DNA of 64,000 nt from positions 837,107 through 901,106 of the forward strand of contig NZ_PYJQ01000001.1 in NCBI RefSeq assembly GCF_003024605.1, written 5' to 3'. Positions 35,891 to 45,095 of the stretch are shown here, piece by piece (the stretch's first letter is position 1; each line of letters begins with the position of its first letter). Origin of the DNA: Rhizobium sp. JAB6 (GTDB taxonomy: Bacteria; Pseudomonadota; Alphaproteobacteria; Rhizobiales; Rhizobiaceae). Made by a program: the position numbers and the translations under genes. The notes under the pieces were generated by a model that made no database searches, was not told the origin of the DNA, and worked only from the letters and a program-made list of their open reading frames with translations.

Positions 35891-38803
35891 TCAGGCGCGC
35901 TTCGTCAGCGGAAAGCGTTCCTTTAGCAGGCGGACCACGGAATCCGAACCCATCGGCGGGCCGAAGATGAAGCTCTGACCATAGGTGCAGCCGATCTTGG
36001 CAAGCTCCAGCGCATCCTCTTCCGATTCGATGCCTTCGGCGACGACGCGCATGTTGAGTTCTCGCGCCATGGAGATGACCGAACGCAGCAGAACCGCCTT
36101 CTTGTCGCTATCGTCTCTGACCATCGCCTTGTCGAGCTTGATCGTGTCGAAGGGAAAGCGGGTGAGATAGGCGAGGGAGGAATAGCCGGTGCCGAAATCG
36201 TCGAGCGCGAGGCCGATCCCGGCTTCACGCAGCTTATCGAGCACCAATCGCGCCTGCTCCGGATTCTCCATAACCTGCGATTCCGTCAGCTCCAGCTTGA
36301 TCCGGTGCGGATCGCAATGGGTCTTGGCGAGCAGGGCGCGGATATCGTCGTAAAGCTCGTTGTTGAGCAGCTGTACGCTGGAAAGATTGATGGAGACGAA
36401 GAGCGGCAGGTCGCCGGTCTGTCGCTGCCATGCCTTCAGGTCGTTCGTTGCCTGCTCGAGCGCGAACATGCCGAGCGGACCGATGATATCGGAAGCTTCG
36501 GCGATCGGGATGAACTCCGACGGCGGAATATTACCCCGCTTTGGATGCTCCCAGCGCATCAGCGCCTCGAAGCCGGCAATCTCGGCATCTTCGAGCCGAA
36601 CGATCGGCTGGTAGACGAGCGAGAGTTCCTTTCGTTCGACCGCGCGGCGCAGATCGGTTTCCAGCTGCAGCCGGTCGGTGCCGAAGCTGCGGAAGGCCGG
36701 CTGGAACGGTTCGACGCGATTGCCGCCGGCGCGCTTGGCGCGGTACATGGCGAGCTCCGCGTCACTCAGCATACCCGTCGCGTTCTCCTGCTGATCCACC
36801 CAGGACGTCAGTCCCACAGATGCCGTCAGGATGATTTCGCGATTGGCGAAATTGATCGGCACCATGATGGCCTTGCTGATCGCGTCGGCGAAGTCGGCGA
36901 CCTTGGCGGGATCGCGTTCGGAAACGAGGATGAGGCCGAACTGGTCGCCCGAAAGGCGGGCAAGCGTATCCTGCGGCTTCATCAGCCGGCGAAGACGCCG
37001 CGTCAGCGCGATCAGGATATTGTCGCCTGCGGCAAAGCCAAGGGTATCGTTGACGAGCTTATAGCGGTCGATATCGATGACGATGACCGTCGGCCTGAGC
37101 TGATTGCCGTCCGAGGCAAGCGTCAGTACGGACTGCAAGCGGTCGAGAAAGACCTGTCGGTTCGGCAGTCCGGTGAGATTGTCGTGCACGGCGTCGTGCA
37201 GCAGCCGTTCGATCGAATTCTTCTGCTCGGTAATGTCGACAATGGTGCCGACGCAGCGAATGATCTCGCCGTTGGAGCCGAGCACCGGCCGGGCGCGGAT
37301 CGACAGCCAATGGAAATGTCCATCCTCTGCACGAATGCGGAATTCATGATTCAGCCGGCCGCGCCGGTGTTCCAGAAGCACGTCGAGCGTGGCGCGGAAG
37401 CGGTCACGATCATCGGGATGCAGGCGCGGCAGCCAGTTGCGCGCGGCGCCATGCATGGTGCCGGGCGAAAGGCCGAGCTTCAGCGAGATGTCGGGCGTCG
37501 TCACGACACGGTCGCGCGCCACGTCCCAATCCCAGACGGTATCGCCGGAACCTGTGAGAGCCAGGGATTGCCGCTCCAAATCGGAGAACAGGCCCTGCTG
37601 GAATGCGCCGCCGGCAAAGGCGTGCTGCATGACAGTGAAGCCGATCAGCAGCACGATCAGCACGAGGCCGCCGCCGAGTGCGGGCTGGATGATGTCGTTG
37701 TCGAGCTTGCCCATGACCGTCATCCAGGCCCCGAACAACCAGACGAGGATCAGCGCCCAGGCGGGCACGAGCAGGATGGCCCGATCATAACGGCTGAAGC
37801 CGAGATAAATGATGAGGAGCAGGCCCGCCGTCGCGGTCAGCGCCAGCGACAGTCGGGCGATGCCGGCGGCAATCGACGGATCGTAGATCGCCACACCGAA
37901 GAGCAGCGCTAGACCGAGCACCCAGGCAAGCGTCACATAGCCGAGATGAGCGTGCCAGCGATTGAGATTGAGATAGGTGAAGAGGAAGATCACCAGGCTG
38001 GAGGCGAGCGCCACCTCCGCGCAGGCGCGCCATATTCGCTGGTCGCTCGAGGTGAGGCTGATGAGCTTGCCGAGGAAGCCGAAGTCCACGCAGATATAGC
38101 CGAGCACCGCCCAGGCAAGCGCCGCCGTCGCTGGCAGCATCGAGGTTCCCTTGACCACGAAAAGGATGGTCAGGAACACCGCCAGCAGGCCGGCAATGCC
38201 GAGCACGATGCCGCGATAGAGCGTAAAGGCGTTGACCGTATCCTTGTAGGCGTTCGGCTCCCACAGATAGAGCTGCGGCAGGTTCGGTGACGAAAGCTCG
38301 GCAACGAAGGTGACGACCGCGCCGGGATTCAGCGTAATGCGGAAAACGTCCGCTTCGTCGCTCGGCTGACGGTCGAGCGCGAAGCCTTCGCTCGGCGTGA
38401 TCGCGACGATGCGCTGCGAGCCGAGATCGGGCCAGAAGACCTTCGAATTCACCAGGCGGAAATGCGGGGCGACGATGACGCGCTCGAGCTGCTCTTCTGA
38501 AACGTTGGCGAGCGCGAAGACCGCCCAGTCGCCTTGGTGGTTCGGCGAGGAGGAGCGGACCTCGATGCGGCGGCGGATGCCATCGGCGCCGGCAGCGGTC
38601 GAAACCTGAAAGGCTTCACCCTGATTGGTGTAGATCTCGGTTGTCGCCGTCAGGTCGAGCGCCGTATCGTCGCGGGAAATCTTGACGGGCTCTGCGGCAT
38701 GCGCCATTCCGGCGATGAGCAGCAGCAAAATGGCTGCAAGCGTAGAGGTTAGCGCGGATAGCCGCCTGGCCATCGGCCATGTCTGCATGATTCCGGCGAT
38801 CAT
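35891..38803 (-). CDS. Membrane-bound cyclic-di-GMP protein: signal peptide, 7TM sensor, PAS, degenerate GGDEF, EAL
   Basis: The 970-residue protein starts with a signal peptide (to about 37). A periplasmic 7TMR-DISM-like domain (40-185) and seven or so helices (190-400) follow. Next come a PAS domain (about 415-530), a GGDEF domain (535-700) and an EAL domain (710-965). The GGDEF motif reads SGDQF (618-622), so cyclase activity is doubtful. The EAL domain keeps EAL (746-748), the ELTES segment (838-842) and DDFGTG (868-873), so it is probably an active phosphodiesterase. Its start overlaps the rimJ-like stop as ATGA. Confidence 0.9.
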   Translation of the reverse strand: MIAGIMQTWPMARRLSALTSTLAAILLLLIAGMAHAAEPVKISRDDTALDLTATTEIYTNQGEAFQVSTAAGADGIRRRIEVRSSSPNHQGDWAVFALANVSEEQLERVIVAPHFRLVNSKVFWPDLGSQRIVAITPSEGFALDRQPSDEADVFRITLNPGAVVTFVAELSSPNLPQLYLWEPNAYKDTVNAFTLYRGIVLGIAGLLAVFLTILFVVKGTSMLPATAALAWAVLGYICVDFGFLGKLISLTSSDQRIWRACAEVALASSLVIFLFTYLNLNRWHAHLGYVTLAWVLGLALLFGVAIYDPSIAAGIARLSLALTATAGLLLIIYLGFSRYDRAILLVPAWALILVWLFGAWMTVMGKLDNDIIQPALGGGLVLIVLLIGFTVMQHAFAGGAFQQGLFSDLERQSLALTGSGDTVWDWDVARDRVVTTPDISLKLGLSPGTMHGAARNWLPRLHPDDRDRFRATLDVLLEHRRGRLNHEFRIRAEDGHFHWLSIRARPVLGSNGEIIRCVGTIVDITEQKNSIERLLHDAVHDNLTGLPNRQVFLDRLQSVLTLASDGNQLRPTVIVIDIDRYKLVNDTLGFAAGDNILIALTRRLRRLMKPQDTLARLSGDQFGLILVSERDPAKVADFADAISKAIMVPINFANREIILTASVGLTSWVDQQENATGMLSDAELAMYRAKRAGGNRVEPFQPAFRSFGTDRLQLETDLRRAVERKELSLVYQPIVRLEDAEIAGFEALMRWEHPKRGNIPPSEFIPIAEASDIIGPLGMFALEQATNDLKAWQRQTGDLPLFVSINLSSVQLLNNELYDDIRALLAKTHCDPHRIKLELTESQVMENPEQARLVLDKLREAGIGLALDDFGTGYSSLAYLTRFPFDTIKLDKAMVRDDSDKKAVLLRSVISMARELNMRVVAEGIESEEDALELAKIGCTYGQSFIFGPPMGSDSVVRLLKERFPLTKRA

Positions 38804-39414
38804 CGCTGGTCAAAGCTTTGGTTCGGGTTGGTATCGGATGCCAACCTTGAAAACATCACATGGTCGCGCCACTGACCGTTGATTTTAAGATAACCGCGCA
38901 AATGACCTTCCCGCTGGAAACCGGCTTTTTGCAAAAGCCGCATGCTACGCTCGTTATCCGGAATACAGGCTGCTTCAATTCGGTGCAACTCAAGTCCGGA
39001 AAAGATATAGGGTATAACCAACTGAAGTGCGGCGAACATATGTCCCTGACCGGAGTAGCGCTCGCCCATCCAATACCCGATCATGCAGCTCTGCGCAGCA
39101 CCGCGGCGAATATAGCCGATCGTGATGCCGCCAACCAGCGTCATGTTTTCCCTTAGAAAAATGAAGAGCGGTATGGCCTGACCGGAACTGTATTCCTGCT
39201 TGCCCCGAATGATACGCGCCCGATAGGCGCCCTCTGTCAGCTCGTCGTGGCGCCACGTAGGCTCCCAGGGTTCGAGAAAGCGGCGGCTTTCCGCCCGAAG
39301 CTTGTGCCATTGATTGAAGTCGGAGTAGCGCGGCAGACGCAGCAAATAATTGTCGTTTTCGAGTTCAACCGCGTCCGAATGACGTGAGAGAAACCGAAAG
39401 ACAGATTTTTGCAT
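38800..39414 (-). CDS. GNAT acetyltransferase, RimJ-like (ribosomal-protein-alanine acetyltransferase type)
   Basis: This 204-residue GNAT protein shows the RimJ pattern: ESRRFLEPWEPTW, GGITIGYIRRGAAQSCMIGYWMGERYSGQGHMFAAL (acetyl-CoA loop) and HRIEAACIPDNERSMRLLQKAGFQREG. RimJ acetylates the N-terminal Ala of ribosomal protein S5; the exact target here is inferred. The start at 39414 (MQKSVFRF) is preferred to Met at 39447. It lies between the M16 peptidase and the GGDEF/EAL gene and overlaps the latter. Confidence 0.85.
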   Translation of the reverse strand: MQKSVFRFLSRHSDAVELENDNYLLRLPRYSDFNQWHKLRAESRRFLEPWEPTWRHDELTEGAYRARIIRGKQEYSSGQAIPLFIFLRENMTLVGGITIGYIRRGAAQSCMIGYWMGERYSGQGHMFAALQLVIPYIFSGLELHRIEAACIPDNERSMRLLQKAGFQREGHLRGYLKINGQWRDHVMFSRLASDTNPNQSFDQR

Positions 39415-39465
39415 GCCGCCAAGCACTCCCCCGAGAATTGCACCCATAGGCCTGCCGGCGTGCCC

Positions 39466-40764
39466 TTAGCCGCTTGCGCTTCTGGAGGCAGGGGCCGGCG
39501 ACGACAGCGAGGTGACGATGTCTTCCATCGGTGCAAGCTGCTCCAGCGGCCCGATCGCAGAAAGCGTCGGTACTGTATCGAAGAACAGGCGGCCGGCAAG
39601 ATCCGTCAGGCGCTCGATCGTGATGCCTTCCAGGCGCTCCAGCATCTCCTGGTTCGGGATGGGGCGGCCATAAAGCATCATCTGCCGGGCGACCTGGCCG
39701 GCGCGGGCGGCCGGGCTTTCCTGGCCCATCAAGAGCTGTGCGCGGATCTGGGCTCGAGCCCGCTCGATTTCCTGCTGCTGAATGTCATGGGAGGATTTAT
39801 GCAGCTCGTCGACGATGACGGGCAGCAGCTCCGGCAGGTTCTCGCCGCCGGTCGCGGCATGGATGCCGAAGATGCCGGTGTCGGAGAAGCCCCAATGGAA
39901 GGCATAGACCGAATAACAGAGGCCGCGGAATTCGCGCACTTCCTGGAAGAGCCGCGAGGACATGCCGCCGCCGAGGATGTTTGCGAGAATCTGCGAGCAG
40001 TAGAAATCGCGGGTGTGATAGGCGCGGCCTTCGAAGCCCAACAGGATCTGCGCATCCATCAGGTCGCGCGTTTCGCGAATGTTGCCGCCGATATAGCGCG
40101 CCGGCTCGACAACGGGCGGAGCGGACGGTTTAGTCGGCAGGCTGGAGAAGCGCTCTTCGACCTGCCGCACGAAGCTTTCATGGTCAACCGCGCCGGCCGC
40201 CACCACGAACATGCGGTCCGTCGTGTAGTTGCGGCCGAGGTAATGGCGGATCTGTTCCGGCGAGAAGGAGAGGACGGTTTCCGGCGTGCCTAGAATGGCG
40301 CGCCCAAGCGTCTGATCGCGATAGGCGACCTCCGAAAACTTGTCGAAGACGACATCGTCGGGCGTATCGTTGGCGGCATTGATTTCCTGCAGGATGACCT
40401 GCTTTTCGCGCGCCAGCTCTTCTTCCTCGAAAGCCGACTCCGTCAGGATATCGGCGAGAATATCGACGGCAAGCGGCACATGGTCCTTCAGCACGCGGGC
40501 ATAATAGGACGTAGTTTCGGTCGAGGTGGCGGCGTTGACTTCGCCGCCGACATTCTCGATTTCCTCGGCGATCTCCCGGGCGGAGCGCCGCGCCGTACCC
40601 TTGAACGCCATATGTTCGAGCAGATGCGCGATACCGTGTTCTGCTTCGGTCTCGTTGCGCGAACCCGACTTGATCCAAACGCCGAGGGCCACGCTTTCGA
40701 GGTGTGGCATCGATTGGGTCGCTACTGTCAGCCCGGACGCTAGCCGGGTGCACTCCACTGTCAT
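39466..40764 (-). CDS. M16 family zinc peptidase (mitochondrial processing peptidase-like)
   Basis: The inverted zinc motif HxxEH is in GIAHLLEHMAFKGT, with the distal glutamate in ENVGGEVNAATSTETTSYY, so this is the catalytic rather than the inactive type. The length of 432 residues equals the alphaproteobacterial homologues of the mitochondrial processing peptidase beta subunit. It degrades or processes short peptides; the physiological substrate is not known. thrC lies 20 bases upstream. Confidence 0.92.
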   Translation of the reverse strand: MTVECTRLASGLTVATQSMPHLESVALGVWIKSGSRNETEAEHGIAHLLEHMAFKGTARRSAREIAEEIENVGGEVNAATSTETTSYYARVLKDHVPLAVDILADILTESAFEEEELAREKQVILQEINAANDTPDDVVFDKFSEVAYRDQTLGRAILGTPETVLSFSPEQIRHYLGRNYTTDRMFVVAAGAVDHESFVRQVEERFSSLPTKPSAPPVVEPARYIGGNIRETRDLMDAQILLGFEGRAYHTRDFYCSQILANILGGGMSSRLFQEVREFRGLCYSVYAFHWGFSDTGIFGIHAATGGENLPELLPVIVDELHKSSHDIQQQEIERARAQIRAQLLMGQESPAARAGQVARQMMLYGRPIPNQEMLERLEGITIERLTDLAGRLFFDTVPTLSAIGPLEQLAPMEDIVTSLSSPAPASRSASG

Positions 40765-40784
40765 CGCCTGTCTTTCCGCGTCTG

Positions 40785-42182
40785 TTATTCGCCGGTCCGG
40801 ATATGCTTGCCGATAAAGTTTTCAACGGCTTTAAGTTCCGGATCGAGAATGTCGAAACGCTCCTCCCTGGTCATCAGACCAGCAAGCCACGTCGGAAGCG
40901 CCGGGTCAATACCGGATGCGGATTTTACTGCGGCGGGGAATTTTGCCGGGTGGGCCGTCGCCAGTGTCACCATCGGGCTGCTGGGACGCTCGTTCTTGCC
41001 GGCAATGAAGACGCCGATCGCCGTATGCGGATCGAGCAGATAGCCCGTATCGGCAAGGGTCTGACGGATCGTTTCGGCCACCTGCTTCTCGCTGGCGCGG
41101 CCGGCGCGGAAATCCTTCCTGATGAGCTTCAGTGCCTCTTCGCTGACGGAAAATCCGTTCGACTGCTTCAGGCTCTCCATGGCGGCGCGCACCTTGGAGG
41201 CGTCGCGGCCGTTGGCCTCGAACAGCAGCCGCTCGAAGTTGGAGGAGATCTGAATATCCATCGAGGGCGAGGTGGTTGCCTTGACGGACCGCATCTCATA
41301 GCGCCCGGTTTTCAGCATACGTGCCAGGATATCGTTCTCATTGGTGGCGATAACCAGTCTTTCGATCGGCAGGCCCATGCGCTTGGCGACATAGCCGGCG
41401 AAAATATCGCCGAAATTGCCCGTGGGTACAGTGAACGAGATTTTCCGATCCGGACCGCCAAGGGCGACGGCTGTCGTGAAATAATAGACCACCTGCGCCA
41501 TGATTCGCGCCCAGTTGATGGAATTGACGCCCGAAAGCTTGACCTTGTCGCGGAAAGCGGCGTCGTTGAACATGGCTTTGACGAGATTCTGGCAGTCGTC
41601 GAAATTGCCCTTGATCGCCAGCGCATGCACATTTGCCGCCGTCGAGGTGGTCATCTGCCGCTGCTGCACCGGCGAGACTTTACCATGCGGGAAGAGAATG
41701 AAGATGTCGGTTCGCTCTCGCCCGGCAAAGGCGTCGATCGCCGCGCCGCCGGTATCGCCCGAGGTCGCGCCGACGATGGTGGCCCGCTGGCCGCGCTTCT
41801 CCAGCGCATAATCCATCAGCCGCGCCAGCAGCTGCATGGCGACATCCTTGAAAGCGAGCGTGGTGCCGTGGAAAAGCTCCATGACGAAGCTGTTCGGTCC
41901 GGTCTGAACGAGCGGCGCCACTGCCGGATGCCGGAAGGTGGCATAAGCATCGTCGATCATGCCGCGGAAGACATCGGCCGGGATCTCGCCATTGGTGAAA
42001 GGCGAAAGGACGGCGAAAGCGATATCCTGATAGCTCTTGCCGCGGAAGGCACGGATTTCCTTCTTCGTCAGCACAGGCCATTCACGGGGAACATAAAGCC
42101 CGCCGTCACGAGCAAGGCCGGCCAGAAGAGCGTCGCAGAAGCCAAGGGCAGGGGCTTCTCCCCGCGTTGAAATGTAGTCCAC
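40785..42182 (-). CDS. thrC: Threonine synthase
   Basis: ThrC converts O-phosphohomoserine to threonine with PLP. The PLP lysine is in TTLAFKDVAMQLLA, and GATSGDTGGAAIDAFAG is the phosphate-binding region. The N-terminal MDYISTRGEAPALGF is typical of the long (about 465-residue) class. It heads a leftward unit thrC - M16 peptidase - rimJ-like - GGDEF/EAL. thrB, its pathway partner, is at 21883. Confidence 0.95.
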   Translation of the reverse strand: MDYISTRGEAPALGFCDALLAGLARDGGLYVPREWPVLTKKEIRAFRGKSYQDIAFAVLSPFTNGEIPADVFRGMIDDAYATFRHPAVAPLVQTGPNSFVMELFHGTTLAFKDVAMQLLARLMDYALEKRGQRATIVGATSGDTGGAAIDAFAGRERTDIFILFPHGKVSPVQQRQMTTSTAANVHALAIKGNFDDCQNLVKAMFNDAAFRDKVKLSGVNSINWARIMAQVVYYFTTAVALGGPDRKISFTVPTGNFGDIFAGYVAKRMGLPIERLVIATNENDILARMLKTGRYEMRSVKATTSPSMDIQISSNFERLLFEANGRDASKVRAAMESLKQSNGFSVSEEALKLIRKDFRAGRASEKQVAETIRQTLADTGYLLDPHTAIGVFIAGKNERPSSPMVTLATAHPAKFPAAVKSASGIDPALPTWLAGLMTREERFDILDPELKAVENFIGKHIRTGE

Positions 42183-42495
42183 GGTCTAGAATTCCTTTGG
42201 TCGCAAAATTGCCTGAGTGATCGATTGAGAGGGTAGAGGAACGAAGCGACGGCGGCCGGTCTTTTTGCGTCGGATCAACCGCGTGGTTTTCGTGTTTGCG
42301 CAAGGCGGGTCCGATCAGCGCCTGGTGGGGGCCGCTTGTGGCAATCTGTCGATCTCGAAAAGTGAGCCAAACGGTGTCTACCCAATCGATTTTTCGCTGT
42401 GTCGCTGGTATAGACCATCGCCAAGTGTCATAAAAGGCCCGTTTGACAGGCTGCGGGCCGATAATGTGAAATTATATGGAGAGGGTGGAATAATA
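42183..42495. other. 313-bp divergent region between thrC and a lipoprotein gene
   Basis: It should hold the thrC promoter and that of the rightward lipoprotein gene. A TTGACA occurs near 42443 but no well-spaced -10 follows. GGCCCG and CGGGCC form a short inverted repeat around that TTGACA. GAGGGTGGAA at 42481-42490 is the ribosome site of the lipoprotein gene. No coding sequence or RNA structure is evident. Confidence 0.5.
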
Positions 42496-43116
42496 GTGTT
42501 TGGCAAGGTTTCGCGTCGTCTTTTCTCCGCTTCCCTTCTGGCATTGCTGACGGGCTGCAGCACTCTCGGCATCGGCGGCAACAGTGAAAAACAGCCGGCA
42601 ACGGATGTAACGGTAGCGCCGCAAGCAAGCGCCGCGACGGCGGCTCCGACCGGCGGCCAGGCCTATGTTGCAGGCAAGTGCCCGCAGGCTGTCATCCGCG
42701 ACGAGGATTCGGTCTATCGCACCTACGCCAAGGGCGCCAAGGACGACCCGAAACAGCTGATCTACCAAGCTTCGCTGGCTGAGGCGACCCGCCAGTGCAC
42801 CACGGACGGCACCAGCCTCGGCATTCATGTCGTGGCGCAGGGACGCCTGGTTGCCGGTCCCATGGGCGGCTCCGGCAAGATTACCCTGCCGATCCATGTT
42901 GCCGTCATGGACAACGACAATGCGCTCTATAGCAAGACCATTATGTATACGGCGGATATTCCGCCAGGCGAAAGCACGGCGCAATTCCTCTTCACAGATA
43001 ACGATATCCAGATTGCCGGCGGCTCCGGCGGCTTCACCATCGTCCAGATCGGCTTCGATCAGGGCCCGCAGAAGCCCGTGAAGGGTGCGAAGCCGGTACG
43101 CAAGAAGCGTCACTAA
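42496..43116 (+). CDS. Putative lipoprotein of unknown function
   Basis: From GTG 42496, after GAGGGTGGAA, the protein starts MFGKVSRRLFSASLLALLTGC, a lipoprotein signal with lipobox LLTGC. The mature part (about 185 residues) has an Ala/Pro-rich linker, a central conserved-looking segment with CPQAVIRDEDSVYRTYAKGA, LIYQASLAEATRQC and a very basic C-terminus (KPVRKKRH). It is probably an outer-membrane or periplasmic lipoprotein found in rhizobia. I do not recognise a function. Confidence 0.75.
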   Translation: MFGKVSRRLFSASLLALLTGCSTLGIGGNSEKQPATDVTVAPQASAATAAPTGGQAYVAGKCPQAVIRDEDSVYRTYAKGAKDDPKQLIYQASLAEATRQCTTDGTSLGIHVVAQGRLVAGPMGGSGKITLPIHVAVMDNDNALYSKTIMYTADIPPGESTAQFLFTDNDIQIAGGSGGFTIVQIGFDQGPQKPVKGAKPVRKKRH

Positions 43117-43130
43117 AGTTGGGGTCAGCT

Positions 43131-43157
43131 AGTAGGCAGTAGGCAGTAGGCAGTAGG
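43131..43157. repeat. 7-bp tandem repeat (AGTAGGC) in a convergent spacer
   Basis: AGTAGGC is repeated three times exactly (43131-43151), followed by AGTAGG (43152-43157). It lies between the lipoprotein gene and the HAD gene, which converge. Short perfect tandem repeats of this kind can vary in copy number by replication slippage. Confidence 0.85.
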
Positions 43158-43214
43158 AAAAGATCACCTTGTCCTTGCTGCCGCCGGCACTATAGCCCCA
43201 ACATGCCTATTGCC

Positions 43215-43907
43215 TCAGAGCACGCCGTCCCATTCCGCGAGCGCCATGACGACGCCGGGCAGGTCGGCCATGCGGCTGACGACGGTTTCGGCGCCTGCAT
43301 CGGTCAGGCGGTCGGCATGCGAGGGATAGGTATGAGATGCCCCGGTGAAGCCGATGACGCGCATGCCGGCGGCGCGCGCGGCGTGAACGCCGTGGACGGA
43401 ATCTTCGACGACGATCGTGTTCGCCGGGCTGACATTCATCTGTTTGGCGCCGTGCAGGAAGATGTCCGGTTTGGGCTTTACTCGGTCCGCGCCGAGATCC
43501 TTGGCGGAGTAGATATGCGGCGCAAAGAGTTTGAGATAGCCGACCTTCGTCAGCATCATCTCGAGGCGGGCGGAGCTCGAATTCGAGCAGATGCAGCGCG
43601 GCATCGGCAGGCGCGAGAGCGCCTGCGGAACGCCAGGAATAGGCTGAACGTCGCTGGCAAGCTTCAGGTCGAGCAGCTTTTCCGATTTGTCGAGGAGTGA
43701 AGCGGAAAGCGGAATGCTCGCCTCGCGCTCGACTTCGAACAGAATGTTGCGCCAGGTCATGCCGGCGAAGCGCTCGCCCATTTCCTCGGTGCTGATCGGG
43801 TAGCCGGCATCGGTCAGCAGCTTCGATTCGACCTCGGCCGCGATGATTTCCGAATCGACCAGAACGCCGTCGCAGTCGAAGATGATGAGATCGAAGCCAT
43901 TGCTCAT
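43215..43907 (-). CDS. HAD family hydrolase (phosphoglycolate phosphatase/beta-phosphoglucomutase-like)
   Basis: The N-terminal motif LIIFDCDGVLVDSE carries the nucleophile Asp and the acid/base Asp. Motif II lies in RCICSNSSSARLEMML, motif III around the lysine in DRVKPKPDIFLHGAK, and motif IV in TIVVEDSVHGVHAARAAG. A helical cap sits between motifs I and II, as in subclass I HADs. The substrate is probably a sugar phosphate. The start is ATG 43907; upstream frame is not conserved in character. Confidence 0.88.
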   Translation of the reverse strand: MSNGFDLIIFDCDGVLVDSEIIAAEVESKLLTDAGYPISTEEMGERFAGMTWRNILFEVEREASIPLSASLLDKSEKLLDLKLASDVQPIPGVPQALSRLPMPRCICSNSSSARLEMMLTKVGYLKLFAPHIYSAKDLGADRVKPKPDIFLHGAKQMNVSPANTIVVEDSVHGVHAARAAGMRVIGFTGASHTYPSHADRLTDAGAETVVSRMADLPGVVMALAEWDGVL

Positions 43908-44113
43908 GAAAATTGCTGCCTTTGATGTGGCTTGGTTCGGCACGCTGCAGGAAACCATTGGTGTTTCGGGGCGTGCTCTCAAAAATGACCGCCGCGCTTT
44001 ACACGATATGCCGGTAAAGCTCAACCAATTGGCGGGCATGGCTGCGCTGCAATGAGCGAAAGGGTCGAAGTGTGCGAAAGAGGTGATGACGATTTCTTGT
44101 CGCTCGACGCCGA

Positions 44114-44139
44114 CCCTCGACATCGGCCCTCGACATCGG
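44114..44139. repeat. Perfect 13-bp tandem duplication upstream of bioR
   Basis: CCCTCGACATCGG occurs twice in direct succession (44114-44126 and 44127-44139), 25 bases before the bioR start. It is in the 257-bp divergent region between the HAD gene and bioR. It may be a recent duplication in the bioR leader. Confidence 0.85.
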
Positions 44140-44164
44140 ATTGGCCCGCCTTTAAGGATCGGCC

Positions 44165-44833
44165 ATGGCCAAGGAGCGCGACGACACTATTGCCAGCCGC
44201 ATCAGCCGGGTGCTTGCCGACCGCATCATCCGCGGCGAGATCGCGCCCGATGCCCGCCTGCGGCAGGATCACATCGCCGAAGAGTTCGGCACCAGCCATG
44301 TGCCGGTGCGCGAGGCGTTCCGGCGGCTGGAGGCGCAGGGGTTGGCGATCAGCCTTCCGCGCCGTGGCGTACGCGTCGCCTCCTTCGATCTCAAGGAAGT
44401 CCGCGAGGTTGCGGAAATGCGCGCAGCCCTCGAGGGACTCGCTCTCAAGCACGCGGCGCCGCATCTGACTTCAGCCATCCTGGACGAGGCCGAGCAGGCC
44501 ACGCGCGACGGTGATGCCGCCGGCGACGTCCATGCCTGGGAGGAGGCGAATCGCCGTTTCCACCGCCTGATCCTGGCGCCCTGCGGCATGGCGCGGCTGC
44601 TCGCGGCCATCGACGACCTGCATGCCGCGAGCGCTCGCTTTCTCTTCTCCGCCTGGCAATCCGGCTGGGAAAAACGCACCGATCACGATCACCGCGCCAT
44701 TCTGGCGGCGCTGCGCCACGGACGGGCCGACGAGGCGGCTGGGATCCTGCAAAAGCATGTGCAGTGGATCGGTCGCGCGCCGGTGCGCACGCCTTCCGGA
44801 TCGACGCGCGACGCCTTCGCAATCGTCGGCTGA
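44165..44833 (+). CDS. bioR: GntR-family biotin regulator BioR
   Basis: BioR represses biotin synthesis and uptake genes in alphaproteobacteria by binding TTATMKATAA palindromes. The winged helix is ADRIIRGEIAPDARLRQDHIAEEFGTSHVPVREAFRRLEAQG, and a C-terminal FCD helical domain follows (EVAEMRAALEGLALKHAAPHL, FHRLILAPCG, DHRAILAAL). The identification rests on the adjacent bioY and on two BioR boxes just downstream (44836-44845 and 45070-45079). No box is visible directly before bioR itself. Confidence 0.85.
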   Translation: MAKERDDTIASRISRVLADRIIRGEIAPDARLRQDHIAEEFGTSHVPVREAFRRLEAQGLAISLPRRGVRVASFDLKEVREVAEMRAALEGLALKHAAPHLTSAILDEAEQATRDGDAAGDVHAWEEANRRFHRLILAPCGMARLLAAIDDLHAASARFLFSAWQSGWEKRTDHDHRAILAALRHGRADEAAGILQKHVQWIGRAPVRTPSGSTRDAFAIVG

Positions 44834-44835
44834 AA

Positions 44836-44845
44836 TTATAGATAA
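44836..44845 (-). promoter_or_regulatory. BioR box 1 (TTATAGATAA), just after bioR
   Basis: The 10-mer matches the BioR consensus TTATMKATAA exactly. With its flank it reads TTATCTATAATTT on the minus strand, an exact inverted copy of the 13-mer at 45070-45082 before bioY. It begins two bases after the bioR stop codon. Confidence 0.8.
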
Positions 44846-45069
44846 CTTAGGATGGATGGCTGAGCATTCCCCCGGCAACGGTGCTTTACGAGGGATTCGA
44901 TCGCTCTGTCGCCCACCGCGCCTTGGCCGGGGCCGAGCCGCGGTTCGCCGCGCTCCCTAGATTTATTGCTCTTGTTTTCCAATATGATCTCAAGATTGCT
45001 CAGAATTTTGAGCGCTTGCCACTTGCCTGATTTTGCGATCTCTCCCATAAAATAGATGAGATCGGAAAA

Positions 45070-45079
45070 TTATCTATAA
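45070..45079 (+). promoter_or_regulatory. BioR box 2 (TTATCTATAA), before bioY
   Basis: This 10-mer matches the BioR consensus and contains TATAAT (45075-45080) across its right half, so repressor binding would directly cover a likely -10 element. The bioY ATG is 16 bases after the box, with ribosome site AAAGGAG. Confidence 0.88.
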
Positions 45080-45095
45080 TTTGAAAGGAGAGCCC

